Source of the DNA: Candidatus Aminicenantota bacterium
GTDB taxonomy: Bacteria > Acidobacteriota > Aminicenantia > Aminicenantales > UBA4085
Direction of reading: 5' to 3'
Length of the DNA stretch: 64,000 nt
Assembly: GCA_017883285.1 (NCBI GenBank)
Contig: JADGNV010000122.1
Coordinates: 1-64,000 of the forward strand
The notes under the pieces are model-generated. The model had not been told where the DNA came from and did no database searches. It saw nothing but the letters and a program-made list of their open reading frames with translations. Every line of letters begins with the position of its first letter. The first letter of the stretch is position 1. Position numbers and translations under genes: made by a program. Shown here piece after piece: positions 1 to 8,471 of this stretch.

Positions 1-513
1 GACATAGAAGCAGGTCCGGTCAATGAGCGCCGTAACCTCCTCGTTCCGGCCGTAGCTGCCCAGCAGGTAATCGAGCAGGTAGAGCGCGATCTCGCCGCCC
101 TGAATCTCGTTGCCGTGGATGTTGCCGTCCACGTAGATGCCGGGCTTCGAGAGGGCGGGGCCGGTCTTGGGGTTGTTGACGGTCATGGCCATGAGGGGCC
201 GCCCCTCGTCGCTTTTGCCGGCTTCTTCGAGCGTGGTCAGGGCCGGATAGGCTTTGTTTAATGCGCGGAGCGCTTCGTAGACCTGGTCCAGGGGATAGTA
301 ATGGTCGAACCGCAGAGGGAGGGGCGGAAGAGGAGGCTGAGCGGGAGTTTGGGGCGAAGCTTGAGGCGAGGTTTGAGGCAGGGGCGCGGGCTGGGGCGCG
401 GGCTGAGGCGAGCCGGTGCCGGTGTTGTTGCCAGTATTTGTTTCGTTTTTTTGCGCAGGCAGGGAGAAGGCGAGCAGCACGAGAAGGATGGCGAGGCCGG
501 CGAGCTTTCTCAT
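1..513 (-). CDS. Zinc carboxypeptidase, M14 family (N-terminal part, truncated by window edge)
   Basis: Minus-strand translation MRKLAGLAILLVLLAFSLPAQ...RFDHYYPLDQVYEALRALNKAYP...NIHGNEIQGGEIALYLLDYLLGSYG; signal peptide and canonical HGNE zinc motif. ATGA overlap with the upstream gene stop. Confidence 0.85.
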   Translation of the reverse strand, partial: MRKLAGLAILLVLLAFSLPAQKNETNTGNNTGTGSPQPAPQPAPLPQTSPQASPQTPAQPPLPPLPLRFDHYYPLDQVYEALRALNKAYPALTTLEEAGKSDEGRPLMAMTVNNPKTGPALSKPGIYVDGNIHGNEIQGGEIALYLLDYLLGSYGRNEEVTALIDRTCFYV

Positions 514-2729
514 TTCACACCTCCGAGATCTAACGTACGGGCATCGCGCCAGGCGGTCTGGGTCTCGGCCTTTATCTCGATCTTGACGGGCTTGTCCGAC
601 TGGATGATCCAAGTCGCGGTTTGGGTGGCGAGGCCCTGGATCGCAGGGATGAGGGTCCGCTTCTTGCCGTCCACGATCTTGATGCCCGGGCCGTCCAGGG
701 TGACGATGACGGGCAGGATGCGCTCGTTGCGGCGGGCCATGGCCGTGGGATACGGAAGCGCGCCGGTGTTCTCGATGCGGACCTTGATCTCGTAGACGCC
801 CGTACCGACGGGCTTGACCTCGGCCGAGGCGATCCGGACGCGGGCCATCTTCTTGGCCACCTCGAAGACCCAGGGGACTTGACCCTTGAGGAGGGGTTCG
901 ATCATCGCCGGGGGCGGAGTGTTGTCGGCATAGGGCGCGGCCCCGCCGATCTCCACCTCGCCCAGCGTCGGATGCTTGAAGGGTTTCCAATCGACGAAGC
1001 CCTTGCCGGCGAGCTCTTTGTCGCTGAAGGCGAGAAGGGCTTTCTCTTTCGGGTCGGAGCCCTCCTCGCTCGGCGGCTTGGGCATCTGCTTCATCATATC
1101 GGCCATCTTCTTGGGGTCGAGCTGGCCGGCCTTGACCATGTCGATCACCTGCTTGGCCTTGAACTGGGCGGGCGCGCCGGCGGCCTTGAGGAAGGCGTCG
1201 ATCTTCTCTTCGCCCAGGGCCAGGAACTCGTCCTTGGTCATCTTCTCGAGCTGATCGGCGGTGAGCGCCTCGGCCTTCTTCTCCTCTTTCACCTCGGGCA
1301 GAGTCCAGAAGTCGAGGGCGAAGGACGGCAGGCCGAGCTGGTAATAAGACCACAGCTCGAAGGAGCCGTCCTTGTCGGGCGGCGGGTCGAGCCGCTTGGC
1401 GTCGAGCTTGTTCGTCTTGAGGAACTCTTTGAATTTCTCGGAGAGCTCCTTGTAGAACTTCAGGTCGTCGTCGAGGGGATTCACGACGGCCCCGAGGCCC
1501 AGAAACCCGGCGATCATCGACTCGGTGATCTCCATGCCGGGGGGCGCCATGGGTTTGACCATCTCCATGATCTCGGCCATGGTGTAGGTCCGGGCCGGGT
1601 CGGCGCCGAAGGCGGAGGCGATGCGCTCGGGGATCTTGATCTGGCTGAGGTCGGATTCGCTCCGGCGGCCGCCGCGCGGCGGGTTCAGGCAGAAGTTCGA
1701 TTCGCCGAAGACGAAGGTCAGCCCGATTTCGCGATGGGCGTCGATGAATTTCAGGAGGGCGAAGTTCTCCGCCTCGGAGCCGGCCCAAGCGCCGGAGTCG
1801 GGGGCGAAGAATTTGAAGAGGTGCGGGAAATTGAGGCCGACGTTCGCGCCGCCGGGGCCGTCCTCGTTGTACTTCCCATCGCCGTCGTTGTCGATGCCCT
1901 CGGAATAGAGCTTGTAGACGCCCTTTTCGCCCTTGGACCAGTCGGCCCGCTTCAGGAGGCGCGGCTGGCCGGGGACGGGCATCCACTCGCCCTCGGGATC
2001 CTTGACCCGCATCTGGGTGATCAGGCCGTCGCCGTTGAGGTCTTCGGGGCCGTCCTCGTCGATCTGGTCGTCCATGTCGTCGTTGTGGGGGCGGGCGTTG
2101 CGGGGGTCGAGGCGGAGGGGCTTGGCGAAGAAGAGCGAGGCGGCGTCGGGATTGCCGCAGGGGAGGATGTACCAGGTCCGGTCGACGCGGAGAGCGGGAG
2201 CGGCGATGATGAGGCGGGCCAGGTAGAGGGCCGCTTCGCCGGAGATGGGGACGGTCCCCTCCATGTCGGCGGCGATGAAGACGGCGGGGAAGGTTTTGGA
2301 GGGCTGGGAGGGATTGGAAGGGTTAGTAGGGCTGGAAGGCAGGGCAGGGTTGGCGGTTTTTGCGGTTTCGGGGCCGATTTCGAGGAGGATGAGCTCCCGT
2401 CCGCCGGGAGATTTGGCGAGAGTGTGGGTGCGGGCGAAGGCGGGGTTAGCCCGGGCCATATCGAGCAGCGCGGCGTTCAGCTCGGCGGGAGTGTGGTAGC
2501 GGTCGAAGGCGAGGGAGGAGGGGGAAGCGGGGGCAGCAGGAGCTTGAGGGGTGGGGGCTGCGGGCGCCGGCTTTTGGGGCGCGGCGGCTTGGGGCGTTGC
2601 TACGGCTTGGATCGCCGGTTTTTGGGGAGCGGGTGGGATCTGGGAAGCGGCCGAAAACTGGAGCGCCAGGCATAAGAGGCCGAAGAGTAGCAGACGGGCC
2701 GGCGTGAGGGCGGGCTTGGGATGATTCAC
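510..2729 (-). CDS. M14 carboxypeptidase-like protein with degenerate zinc-binding motif, secreted
   Basis: 739 aa, GTG start, signal peptide; M14 signatures (RYHTPAELNAALLDMARANP, DLNGDGLITQMRVKDPEGEW, DNDGDGKYNEDGPGG). HxxE position reads EGTV. Confidence 0.8.
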   Translation of the reverse strand: MNHPKPALTPARLLLFGLLCLALQFSAASQIPPAPQKPAIQAVATPQAAAPQKPAPAAPTPQAPAAPASPSSLAFDRYHTPAELNAALLDMARANPAFARTHTLAKSPGGRELILLEIGPETAKTANPALPSSPTNPSNPSQPSKTFPAVFIAADMEGTVPISGEAALYLARLIIAAPALRVDRTWYILPCGNPDAASLFFAKPLRLDPRNARPHNDDMDDQIDEDGPEDLNGDGLITQMRVKDPEGEWMPVPGQPRLLKRADWSKGEKGVYKLYSEGIDNDGDGKYNEDGPGGANVGLNFPHLFKFFAPDSGAWAGSEAENFALLKFIDAHREIGLTFVFGESNFCLNPPRGGRRSESDLSQIKIPERIASAFGADPARTYTMAEIMEMVKPMAPPGMEITESMIAGFLGLGAVVNPLDDDLKFYKELSEKFKEFLKTNKLDAKRLDPPPDKDGSFELWSYYQLGLPSFALDFWTLPEVKEEKKAEALTADQLEKMTKDEFLALGEEKIDAFLKAAGAPAQFKAKQVIDMVKAGQLDPKKMADMMKQMPKPPSEEGSDPKEKALLAFSDKELAGKGFVDWKPFKHPTLGEVEIGGAAPYADNTPPPAMIEPLLKGQVPWVFEVAKKMARVRIASAEVKPVGTGVYEIKVRIENTGALPYPTAMARRNERILPVIVTLDGPGIKIVDGKKRTLIPAIQGLATQTATWIIQSDKPVKIEIKAETQTAWRDARTLDLGGVK

Positions 2730-2792
2730 GTGTCGTTACCTCCGATCAGCGAAGTCGGCGAAAAACTGGGGTAATTATACAACGAAATCCAG

Positions 2793-2918
2793 AAATTGGG
2801 GGACATAACCCGATTTTCTGGAAATCAGGGGACACGACCCGATATTTTGGAAATTGGGGGAGGAAATTAGGGGACATAACCCGATTTTCTGAAATCGGGA
2901 TTGTGTCCCCTAATTTCC
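2793..2918. repeat. REP-like repeat cluster: three copies of a ggggacataacccgatttt-type unit, the last forming a long hairpin (2862-2918)
   Basis: ggaaattaggggacataacccgattt...aaatcgggattgtgtcccctaatttcc is a near-perfect inverted repeat; two more direct copies lie upstream. Confidence 0.75.
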
Positions 2919-2924
2919 GTTAAA

Positions 2925-3200
2925 TCATGAAATCTCGACGATGAGCTTTTTGTTAAGCGCGATCGCGACTCGCTCGATCGTCGATAACTTGATATCTTCG
3001 GCGTGGTTTTCGATTCGCGAAATGGCACTTTTCTTAGTTTTCAGCTTGTGGGCCAATTCCTCCTGGGTCATTCCCGATTCTTCCCGAGCTTGGCGGAGGA
3101 GGACACCAATCTTGAATTTTTCGTAGCCCGCCCGATAATTATCAGCAAAATCTCGATCCGTTTTTTTTCTTTTCCCGATATACTTTTTAAGATCATCCAT
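2925..3200 (-). CDS. XRE-family HTH regulator, HigA-like
   Basis: 91 aa; LLRQAREESGMTQEELAHKLKTKKSAISRIENHAEDIKLSTIERVAIALNKKL is a classic HTH_3 domain. Confidence 0.85.
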   Translation of the reverse strand: MDDLKKYIGKRKKTDRDFADNYRAGYEKFKIGVLLRQAREESGMTQEELAHKLKTKKSAISRIENHAEDIKLSTIERVAIALNKKLIVEIS

Positions 3201-3219
3201 CCTCGCACCCTCTCTTCAT

Positions 3220-3248
3220 ATGTTAACTCGCACGTTAACTCTTGTCAA
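3220..3248 (-). promoter_or_regulatory. Promoter/operator of the XRE gene: TTGACA-N17-TAACAT with AGTTAAC repeats in the spacer
   Basis: Minus strand TTGACAAGAGTTAACGTGCGAGTTAACAT; two GTTAAC boxes at 3222-3227 and 3234-3239. Confidence 0.55.
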
Positions 3249-3291
3249 CGGGGATCCATTAATCGCCTTACTACGCGGAGAGAACGCCCTG

Positions 3292-3393
3292 CTAAGCTTT
3301 GGCCGGGGGCACGATTTTCGCGACGAGTTCGAGGCAGAGCATGGCCAAGCGGGCCATATCGTTATACAGCTTGGCTGTTCTTTTTGATTCCAT
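3292..3393 (-). CDS. Short ORF (33 aa) overlapping the 3' end of the HTH-nucleotidyltransferase gene
   Basis: MESKRTAKLYNDMARLAMLCLELVAKIVPPAKA*, in the position a HEPN partner would occupy; could be spurious. Confidence 0.3.
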   Translation of the reverse strand: MESKRTAKLYNDMARLAMLCLELVAKIVPPAKA

Positions 3394-3949
3394 GGAGCAT
3401 TCCTTTCAGGAACGAATAGCCTTCCCGGTCGCCGTCGAGGAAGACGGGCTCGTAATCGAGGCCCTCCCAGAACCAATCGGGAGAGGCGTCCAGATTGATC
3501 ACGTCGACATTGCGGACGAGGTCCTCGGCGAGGTCGGCCGCGACGCGGCGGAGAGACAGGAATTCCTCCCCTCCAATCGGCGACGCGGGCCGGCTGACAC
3601 CGAGATCCCAATCGGAGAAGGCTTTGGCCCGGCCCTTCGCTCTCGAACCGAGCAGTACGACGGCGATTCCGGGACTCCGTCGAATCAGGGCGGCGATGAC
3701 CGGGCGGATTTCGTCGAGATGCTCGGCAAACGCGGGCGCATCACCGATGGGGACGATCAGTTCAAGGGGATCGCAACCGAGCGCGCAGGCGATTCTCAGA
3801 AATGCGGAGGCGAAGACGGGCTTTCCCCGGAAATAGCCGAGGATCGTGTTCCTGTGGACGCCGATCCGACCGGCAAACCTGGAAGCGTTGGGGAAGCCCA
3901 GAGCTTTCATCCGTTCGGTGACGGCCTGGCGATCGAGGACATATTTCAT
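3362..3949 (-). CDS. HTH domain - minimal nucleotidyltransferase (MNT) fusion
   Basis: N-terminal HTH (NASRFAGRIGVHRNTILGYFRGKPVF) followed by NTase motif VVLLGSRAKGRAKAFSDWDLGV (GSRAxG...DxD-like). Confidence 0.8.
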   Translation of the reverse strand: MKYVLDRQAVTERMKALGFPNASRFAGRIGVHRNTILGYFRGKPVFASAFLRIACALGCDPLELIVPIGDAPAFAEHLDEIRPVIAALIRRSPGIAVVLLGSRAKGRAKAFSDWDLGVSRPASPIGGEEFLSLRRVAADLAEDLVRNVDVINLDASPDWFWEGLDYEPVFLDGDREGYSFLKGMLHGIKKNSQAV

Positions 3950-3989
3950 TGTTCCCCTCGCTGATTATTGAATCACAGGGGGATCTAAA

Positions 3990-4021
3990 AGTCAATATTA
4001 TATGCATATGCATATAATATT
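3990..4021. promoter_or_regulatory. 28-bp perfect AT-only-rich palindrome (3994-4021) abutting a TTGACT -35 box of the HTH-MNT gene
   Basis: aatattatatgcatatgcatataatatt equals its own reverse complement; TTGACT (3995-3990, minus) N17 TTCAAT lies directly upstream of the gene. Confidence 0.7.
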
Positions 4022-4035
4022 AGTCATTTGCCTTC

Positions 4036-4203
4036 TCAATCAGGCCACAAGGCGGGATCGACCGCCGGCAAGCGCACCGTCGTCTCGCGTCCGTCGCGGA
4101 GCCGGATGGTCAGCGCCACTTCGCCGGACGCCTCCGTGATTTTCTGAGCATGGACGATTTCCGGGACGGCTAGCATCTGGGGCGCCCCGTTCCTGTACCA
4201 CAT
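4036..4203 (-). CDS. Short hypothetical protein (55 aa) or gene remnant
   Basis: MWYRNGAPQMLAVPEIVHAQKITEASGEVALTIRLRDGRETTVRLPAVDPALWPD*, protein-like composition, no clear RBS. Confidence 0.35.
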   Translation of the reverse strand: MWYRNGAPQMLAVPEIVHAQKITEASGEVALTIRLRDGRETTVRLPAVDPALWPD

Positions 4204-4270
4204 TTCGCTGAAGGAATTGGCGCGCCGGCGAATATTTCATATAATGGGCGACTATCAGCAGGAGCCGCAC

Positions 4271-5401
4271 ATGAAAAAATTCCTGATCATTATCGCCATA
4301 GCGCTCTCGGTTTCCGCCCTGCATTCGTCCGAAATCGTGAAAATCAAATTGTCCGACGGCGAGACGATGACGGGCAAGCTGGACCTGCCGCCAGGCGGCG
4401 GGGACGTCCATGAATTGGTCATGTTCATCGCCGGGACGGGACCGAACACGTACATCAACCACCGCAAGCTGGGCGATGCCGAATTCAACTACTTCGATCT
4501 GTTCGTGGACGAATTCGCCAAGCGCGGCGTCGCCTTCTTCGCCTACAACCGGAGAGGCGTCGAAATCGGGGATACACCGCCCTATTACGACACGGTCGAC
4601 AAGGAGAAGTACAAGAAATATCTGCCCGGCATCGAAGTGAAGGACATCGGGACCGCCATCGCCTATCTGAAAAACGATCCGCGTCTGAAAACGGCCAAAG
4701 TCGTCCTCCTCGGTTGGAGCGAGGGGACGATCCTGGCGGCCATGGCCGCTGAAAACACGGACAACAAGATCGCCGCCCTGTTCCTCGCCGGCTACGCCCA
4801 CGAGAACATGTCCGACATCATCAAATGGCAGCTTTCCGGCGAGCCGTCGATCATCAATATCCGCAAGTACTTCGATACCGACAAGGACAACGCCATCGTC
4901 CGGAGCGAATACGAGGCCACGACCGCGGCCGCAAATTATATGAGGACGAACGTTTTCCAGAACGCCAAGTTCGAGGACCTCGACGTCAACAAAGACGAGA
5001 AGATCGACAGCGCGGATTTCAAGATCATCAACAGCGGGAGATTGCAGGCCGTGCTGAACGCCATCGAAAAAAACGACGACGCCTGGATCTGGACCAATTA
5101 TTTCCGGATCACGACGGCCTGGCTGAAGGAATATTTCGCGCTGGAGCCGAACAAGACCAGGCTTCTGCGGATCGACATCCCCATCTATATCTTCCACGGC
5201 GAGGACGACGCCAGCGTCTCCGTGGCCGGGGTCTTGGACCTCAAAGACCGGTTCGCCCAAAAAAATAAGACGAACCTGCAATGCTTCGTCTTCAAGGCCC
5301 ACGACCATGACCTGAATTACATGCTCTGGCCGCTCAAGAAGACCATTTCCGAGGGAATTCAGAAGATTTTCGACGTGGCCGGAGAGATCAACGGGCGATA
5401 G
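4271..5401 (+). CDS. Secreted alpha/beta hydrolase with inserted EF-hand-like pair
   Basis: Signal peptide MKKFLIIIAIALSVSALHSS; nucleophile elbow GWSEG; DTDKDNAIVRSE and DVNKDEKIDSAD loops; C-terminal IFHGEDD and H. Confidence 0.8.
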   Translation: MKKFLIIIAIALSVSALHSSEIVKIKLSDGETMTGKLDLPPGGGDVHELVMFIAGTGPNTYINHRKLGDAEFNYFDLFVDEFAKRGVAFFAYNRRGVEIGDTPPYYDTVDKEKYKKYLPGIEVKDIGTAIAYLKNDPRLKTAKVVLLGWSEGTILAAMAAENTDNKIAALFLAGYAHENMSDIIKWQLSGEPSIINIRKYFDTDKDNAIVRSEYEATTAAANYMRTNVFQNAKFEDLDVNKDEKIDSADFKIINSGRLQAVLNAIEKNDDAWIWTNYFRITTAWLKEYFALEPNKTRLLRIDIPIYIFHGEDDASVSVAGVLDLKDRFAQKNKTNLQCFVFKAHDHDLNYMLWPLKKTISEGIQKIFDVAGEINGR

Positions 5402-5459
5402 TCGCCTGCCCGCCCGCCTATCCTCACGGGTCTCGTGCCGGAGACGACGATCGAACCGT

Positions 5460-6227
5460 TTACGCCGGTTTTCGGGCCTTGTAGATGAAGTTCGAGGAGC
5501 TGTCGAACCGCCCCGAATGGGCCAGGTAGTTTTCGACGGCGAAGCCCTTTCCCTCGAGGAACGTCCGGATCTCGTCCGGCGTGTAGTGGTGGCGGATGGG
5601 GACGAAATACCAGTCTAGGATGAGCCCGGAGAGCTTCTCGCCCTTGCGCGATTTTTCGCGCTTCTTGAAGAAGAAGACGACCGGGGTGAGAAAGAAGGCC
5701 ATGACCTTGGCCAGGAAGTTCCACGACCAGCGCGGCGTCCGGATGAGCGTCTTGCGGATCGCCTCGTGGATCCAGGTGACCTTGGTCTTTTTGTAGATGG
5801 CCAGCAGGATGGCCCCGCCGGGCTTGAGGACGCGGAAGAGCTCGGTCATGGCCCCGAACGGGTCGGTCGTGTGGTGGACCGTCCCCCAGGCCCAGACGAT
5901 GTCGAACGCGGCGTCGGCATAGGGCAGATGGAGCATGTCCTGGCGCTCGAAGCGGGCGTTCGCGAGATTGAACTTGTCCTTGAGGCCGGTCGCCGTCTCG
6001 AGGCTGCCGGGGCTGATGTCGATCCCCGTGACCGCGCCCGCGCCGTTCCGGGCGAAAATGATGCTGAAGATCCCCGTCCCGCAGCCGGCGTCGAGGACCA
6101 ACTTGCCGGCGACCTCGGCGGGCGAGAAGAACAGCGCCCAGTGCTTTTCCGAGGCCTCGTATTCGGGGATGTATTCCGTCCAGACGACGTCGTAGAATTT
6201 TCCGACTCTTTCCTTGTCTATGGGCAT
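5460..6227 (-). CDS. SAM-dependent class I methyltransferase
   Basis: VLDAGCGTGIFSIIFARNG, GIDISPGSLE, FRVLKPGG motifs. Confidence 0.9.
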   Translation of the reverse strand: MPIDKERVGKFYDVVWTEYIPEYEASEKHWALFFSPAEVAGKLVLDAGCGTGIFSIIFARNGAGAVTGIDISPGSLETATGLKDKFNLANARFERQDMLHLPYADAAFDIVWAWGTVHHTTDPFGAMTELFRVLKPGGAILLAIYKKTKVTWIHEAIRKTLIRTPRWSWNFLAKVMAFFLTPVVFFFKKREKSRKGEKLSGLILDWYFVPIRHHYTPDEIRTFLEGKGFAVENYLAHSGRFDSSSNFIYKARKPA

Positions 6228-6238
6228 CACGGATGCTA

Positions 6239-7051
6239 CTAGGTACCGAGGATCTCGATCCCGGAATACACGTCCTCCGTGACCTGGCGGACGCGCTTGA
6301 AGAACAGGAATCCGGCGTTGACCTTGATCCGGGTGGTCTTCAGCATGAGGGTCTTGCCGTCGACGACTTCGAGGGCGATCCGGGCCTCGAGTTCCTGGAC
6401 GAAACGCGGGGTCTCGGACGGCCGGGCCTCGGCCAGGAGCGGATCGAGGGTCCCGGGCTCGAAATAGATGCGGCCCTCCCAGTTCTTGTCGCTCTTGACT
6501 TTGGCCGTGACGTCGAGCGCCAGGGCCGGCCGGCCGTCGAGCGACGCGTTTTCGTCCAGGCGGAAGGCGAACCGCTTACGCCGGGCCTCGGAAAAGGGCG
6601 TGTACTCCTCGATGGAGGAGCTCAGGCCCCTTCGCCGCGGGGCCGCGCCCGCCGGCCGGGGCTTGTCGGGCGGCCTCTGCCGCCGGTACTTTTCGTGCGC
6701 CTTGCGGTCGGCCTCGATGAACTCTTTGGTGATGTCCCGCGTATTTCCGTCCTTCGTCTCGAGCGCCTTGAGGATTTCCTCGGAGCGCCGGCCGTCGGTG
6801 ACGGTCACGGTCTTGGTCACGACGGTGACGGACTCGGGCGCCCAATGCCGGTCCATTTTGGTGATCGTCGAGGTCACCGAACCGCGCCAGTTGCGCGCTT
6901 CCTGGAAGCCGCCGACCTTGGCGTCGACCTTGTCCAGGAAGGTATTCAGGTCCAGCCCGACGGTCTGGCCGGATGGAGGTCCGGCAGCGAGGATCCCGGC
7001 CAGGGAAGCCCCTGCCAAGATTAGGATCGACAAGATGCGGTGCCGGGTCAT
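6239..7051 (-). CDS. Secreted conserved hypothetical protein (LolA-like appearance)
   Basis: Signal peptide MTRHRILSILILAGASLAGILAA; ATG at 7051. Confidence 0.6.
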   Translation of the reverse strand: MTRHRILSILILAGASLAGILAAGPPSGQTVGLDLNTFLDKVDAKVGGFQEARNWRGSVTSTITKMDRHWAPESVTVVTKTVTVTDGRRSEEILKALETKDGNTRDITKEFIEADRKAHEKYRRQRPPDKPRPAGAAPRRRGLSSSIEEYTPFSEARRKRFAFRLDENASLDGRPALALDVTAKVKSDKNWEGRIYFEPGTLDPLLAEARPSETPRFVQELEARIALEVVDGKTLMLKTTRIKVNAGFLFFKRVRQVTEDVYSGIEILGT

Positions 7052-7252
7052 CGGGTATCCTCCCTTTTCGGATTGCCTTATTATTTTACCAAAACTCCGG
7101 ACTCTACGCCAATCCGGCACTGGGGTCGGCCTCAAGGCCCTCATAGCGGAGGGGGGGCCCGTCGGCATTTCGACGGGGGGAACCGACGGGACTGGTTCCC
7201 CCGGAGGGCCGGGGGTCGGCCCCAGCGCCGGACAGGGAAGACGCGCCGCCCC

Positions 7253-7280
7253 TTGACAGGGCACGGGAGTATGTTATAAT
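7253..7280 (+). promoter_or_regulatory. Consensus sigma70-type promoter TTGACA-N16-TATAAT
   Basis: TTGACA 7253-7258, TATAAT 7275-7280; AGGAGG RBS and ATG 7363 downstream. Confidence 0.75.
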
Positions 7281-7362
7281 TGCCACGTTCCTAGTGTTCC
7301 TATTGTTCCGCGTGAGATAATAGTGTATAGGTGAAAACAAGGAAGAAGGAGGATAGATAGTC

Positions 7363-7527
7363 ATGTCGACCCTGTTGATCGTCATCCTGAGCGTCATCGG
7401 TTTCCTGGCCCTCGTCATCGGCGGCCTGATCGTTCTCTGGTTCTACCAGGGCGGTTGCTGCGTCCGCCGGATCAAGGCCAAAATCACCAAGAAGGACTTC
7501 GTCGCGCCCGTTCTGAAACAGGGGTGA
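7363..7527 (+). CDS. Small single-pass membrane protein (54 aa)
   Basis: MSTLLIVILSVIGFLALVIGGLIVLWFYQGGCCVRRIKAKITKKDFVAPVLKQG*; strong RBS aaggagga and consensus promoter. Confidence 0.7.
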   Translation: MSTLLIVILSVIGFLALVIGGLIVLWFYQGGCCVRRIKAKITKKDFVAPVLKQG

Positions 7528-7605
7528 GCGGCGAAGCTCCATTTACAAACCCTTCCCGGTCGTGGATAATGGGGATTGGTGCGTTTGCGCGTAAAGGAGA
7601 CCCTT

Positions 7606-8460
7606 ATGGAACCCGTTAAAAACGAAGTCGCGGTCATGTTTTCGGGAGGGATCGATTCGCTTTTGGCCTCGGTCCTTCTCCAGCAGAAATACGACAAGGT
7701 CCACCTCCTCACCTTCGACAAGGGTTACCTCGAATTCGGCGTCAAGAACAACATCCCCAACGTCGAGCGGCTGAAGAAGACCTACGGCGAAGATCGGATC
7801 ACCCACGAGGTCATCGACCTGAAGAAGGTCGTCAAGCGGATCGCGGTCAAGAAGATCTTCAAGGACCGCAAGAAATACAACATGGAAACCCGCTGGTGCG
7901 TCGGCTGCCGCATGGGGATGAACACCGGCGGCCTCCTCTACGCCCTGGAGCACAACCTGATCGGCTACGCCGACGGCTCGAACCGGGAGCAGGTGCCCTC
8001 CGAGGGCAACCTCACCGGGACGGCCGAGAACTTCCCGAGCATCGTCAACCGCCACAAGAACTTCGCCATGGAATACGCCGTCCACTTCATCACCCCGACC
8101 TATGAGTTCGGGAGCCGCGAGGACCGGCGCACCAAGCTCAAGGATCTCGGATTCGACATCGACTTCCTCAGCCTGGATACCAGCAAGAAGATCTCGGGCC
8201 TGATGACCAAGGAGGCCAGGCAGCGGTCCCAGCCGATGTGCTTCTCGGGCTGGATCATCCACTGGAAGCGGAACCTCCTCGGCAAGATGGTCGAGCAGAA
8301 CGAAACGAAGACCGTGGACTACATCGCCCGGAAGCAGGCGGGGGTCGTCCGCGAAGTCATCAAGGACTACTTCGCCGAAAAGGGCATGGCCGTCGAGGAC
8401 CTCGTCGCCGCCCGGCAAAAAGACATCGGCCGGATCCGCCAGGGCTTCACCCTGGTTTGA
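7606..8460 (+). CDS. PP-loop (N-type ATP pyrophosphatase) family protein
   Basis: VMFSGGIDSLLAS P-loop motif; CVGCRMGM cysteine pair; RBS aaaggag. Confidence 0.8.
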   Translation: MEPVKNEVAVMFSGGIDSLLASVLLQQKYDKVHLLTFDKGYLEFGVKNNIPNVERLKKTYGEDRITHEVIDLKKVVKRIAVKKIFKDRKKYNMETRWCVGCRMGMNTGGLLYALEHNLIGYADGSNREQVPSEGNLTGTAENFPSIVNRHKNFAMEYAVHFITPTYEFGSREDRRTKLKDLGFDIDFLSLDTSKKISGLMTKEARQRSQPMCFSGWIIHWKRNLLGKMVEQNETKTVDYIARKQAGVVREVIKDYFAEKGMAVEDLVAARQKDIGRIRQGFTLV

Positions 8461-8471
8461 TCGCCGGATTC

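Noticed and set aside
621-2675. 684-aa plus-strand ORF
   Set aside because: Mirror frame of the M14-like gene, Gly/Asp/Arg-rich and without motifs.
2793-2918. Possible CRISPR array
   Set aside because: Only three imperfect units, no uniform spacers and no cas genes; hairpin structure fits a REP-like element.
3292-3393. Functional HEPN toxin
   Set aside because: 33 aa is too short and lacks an RxxxxH motif; kept only as a possible remnant.
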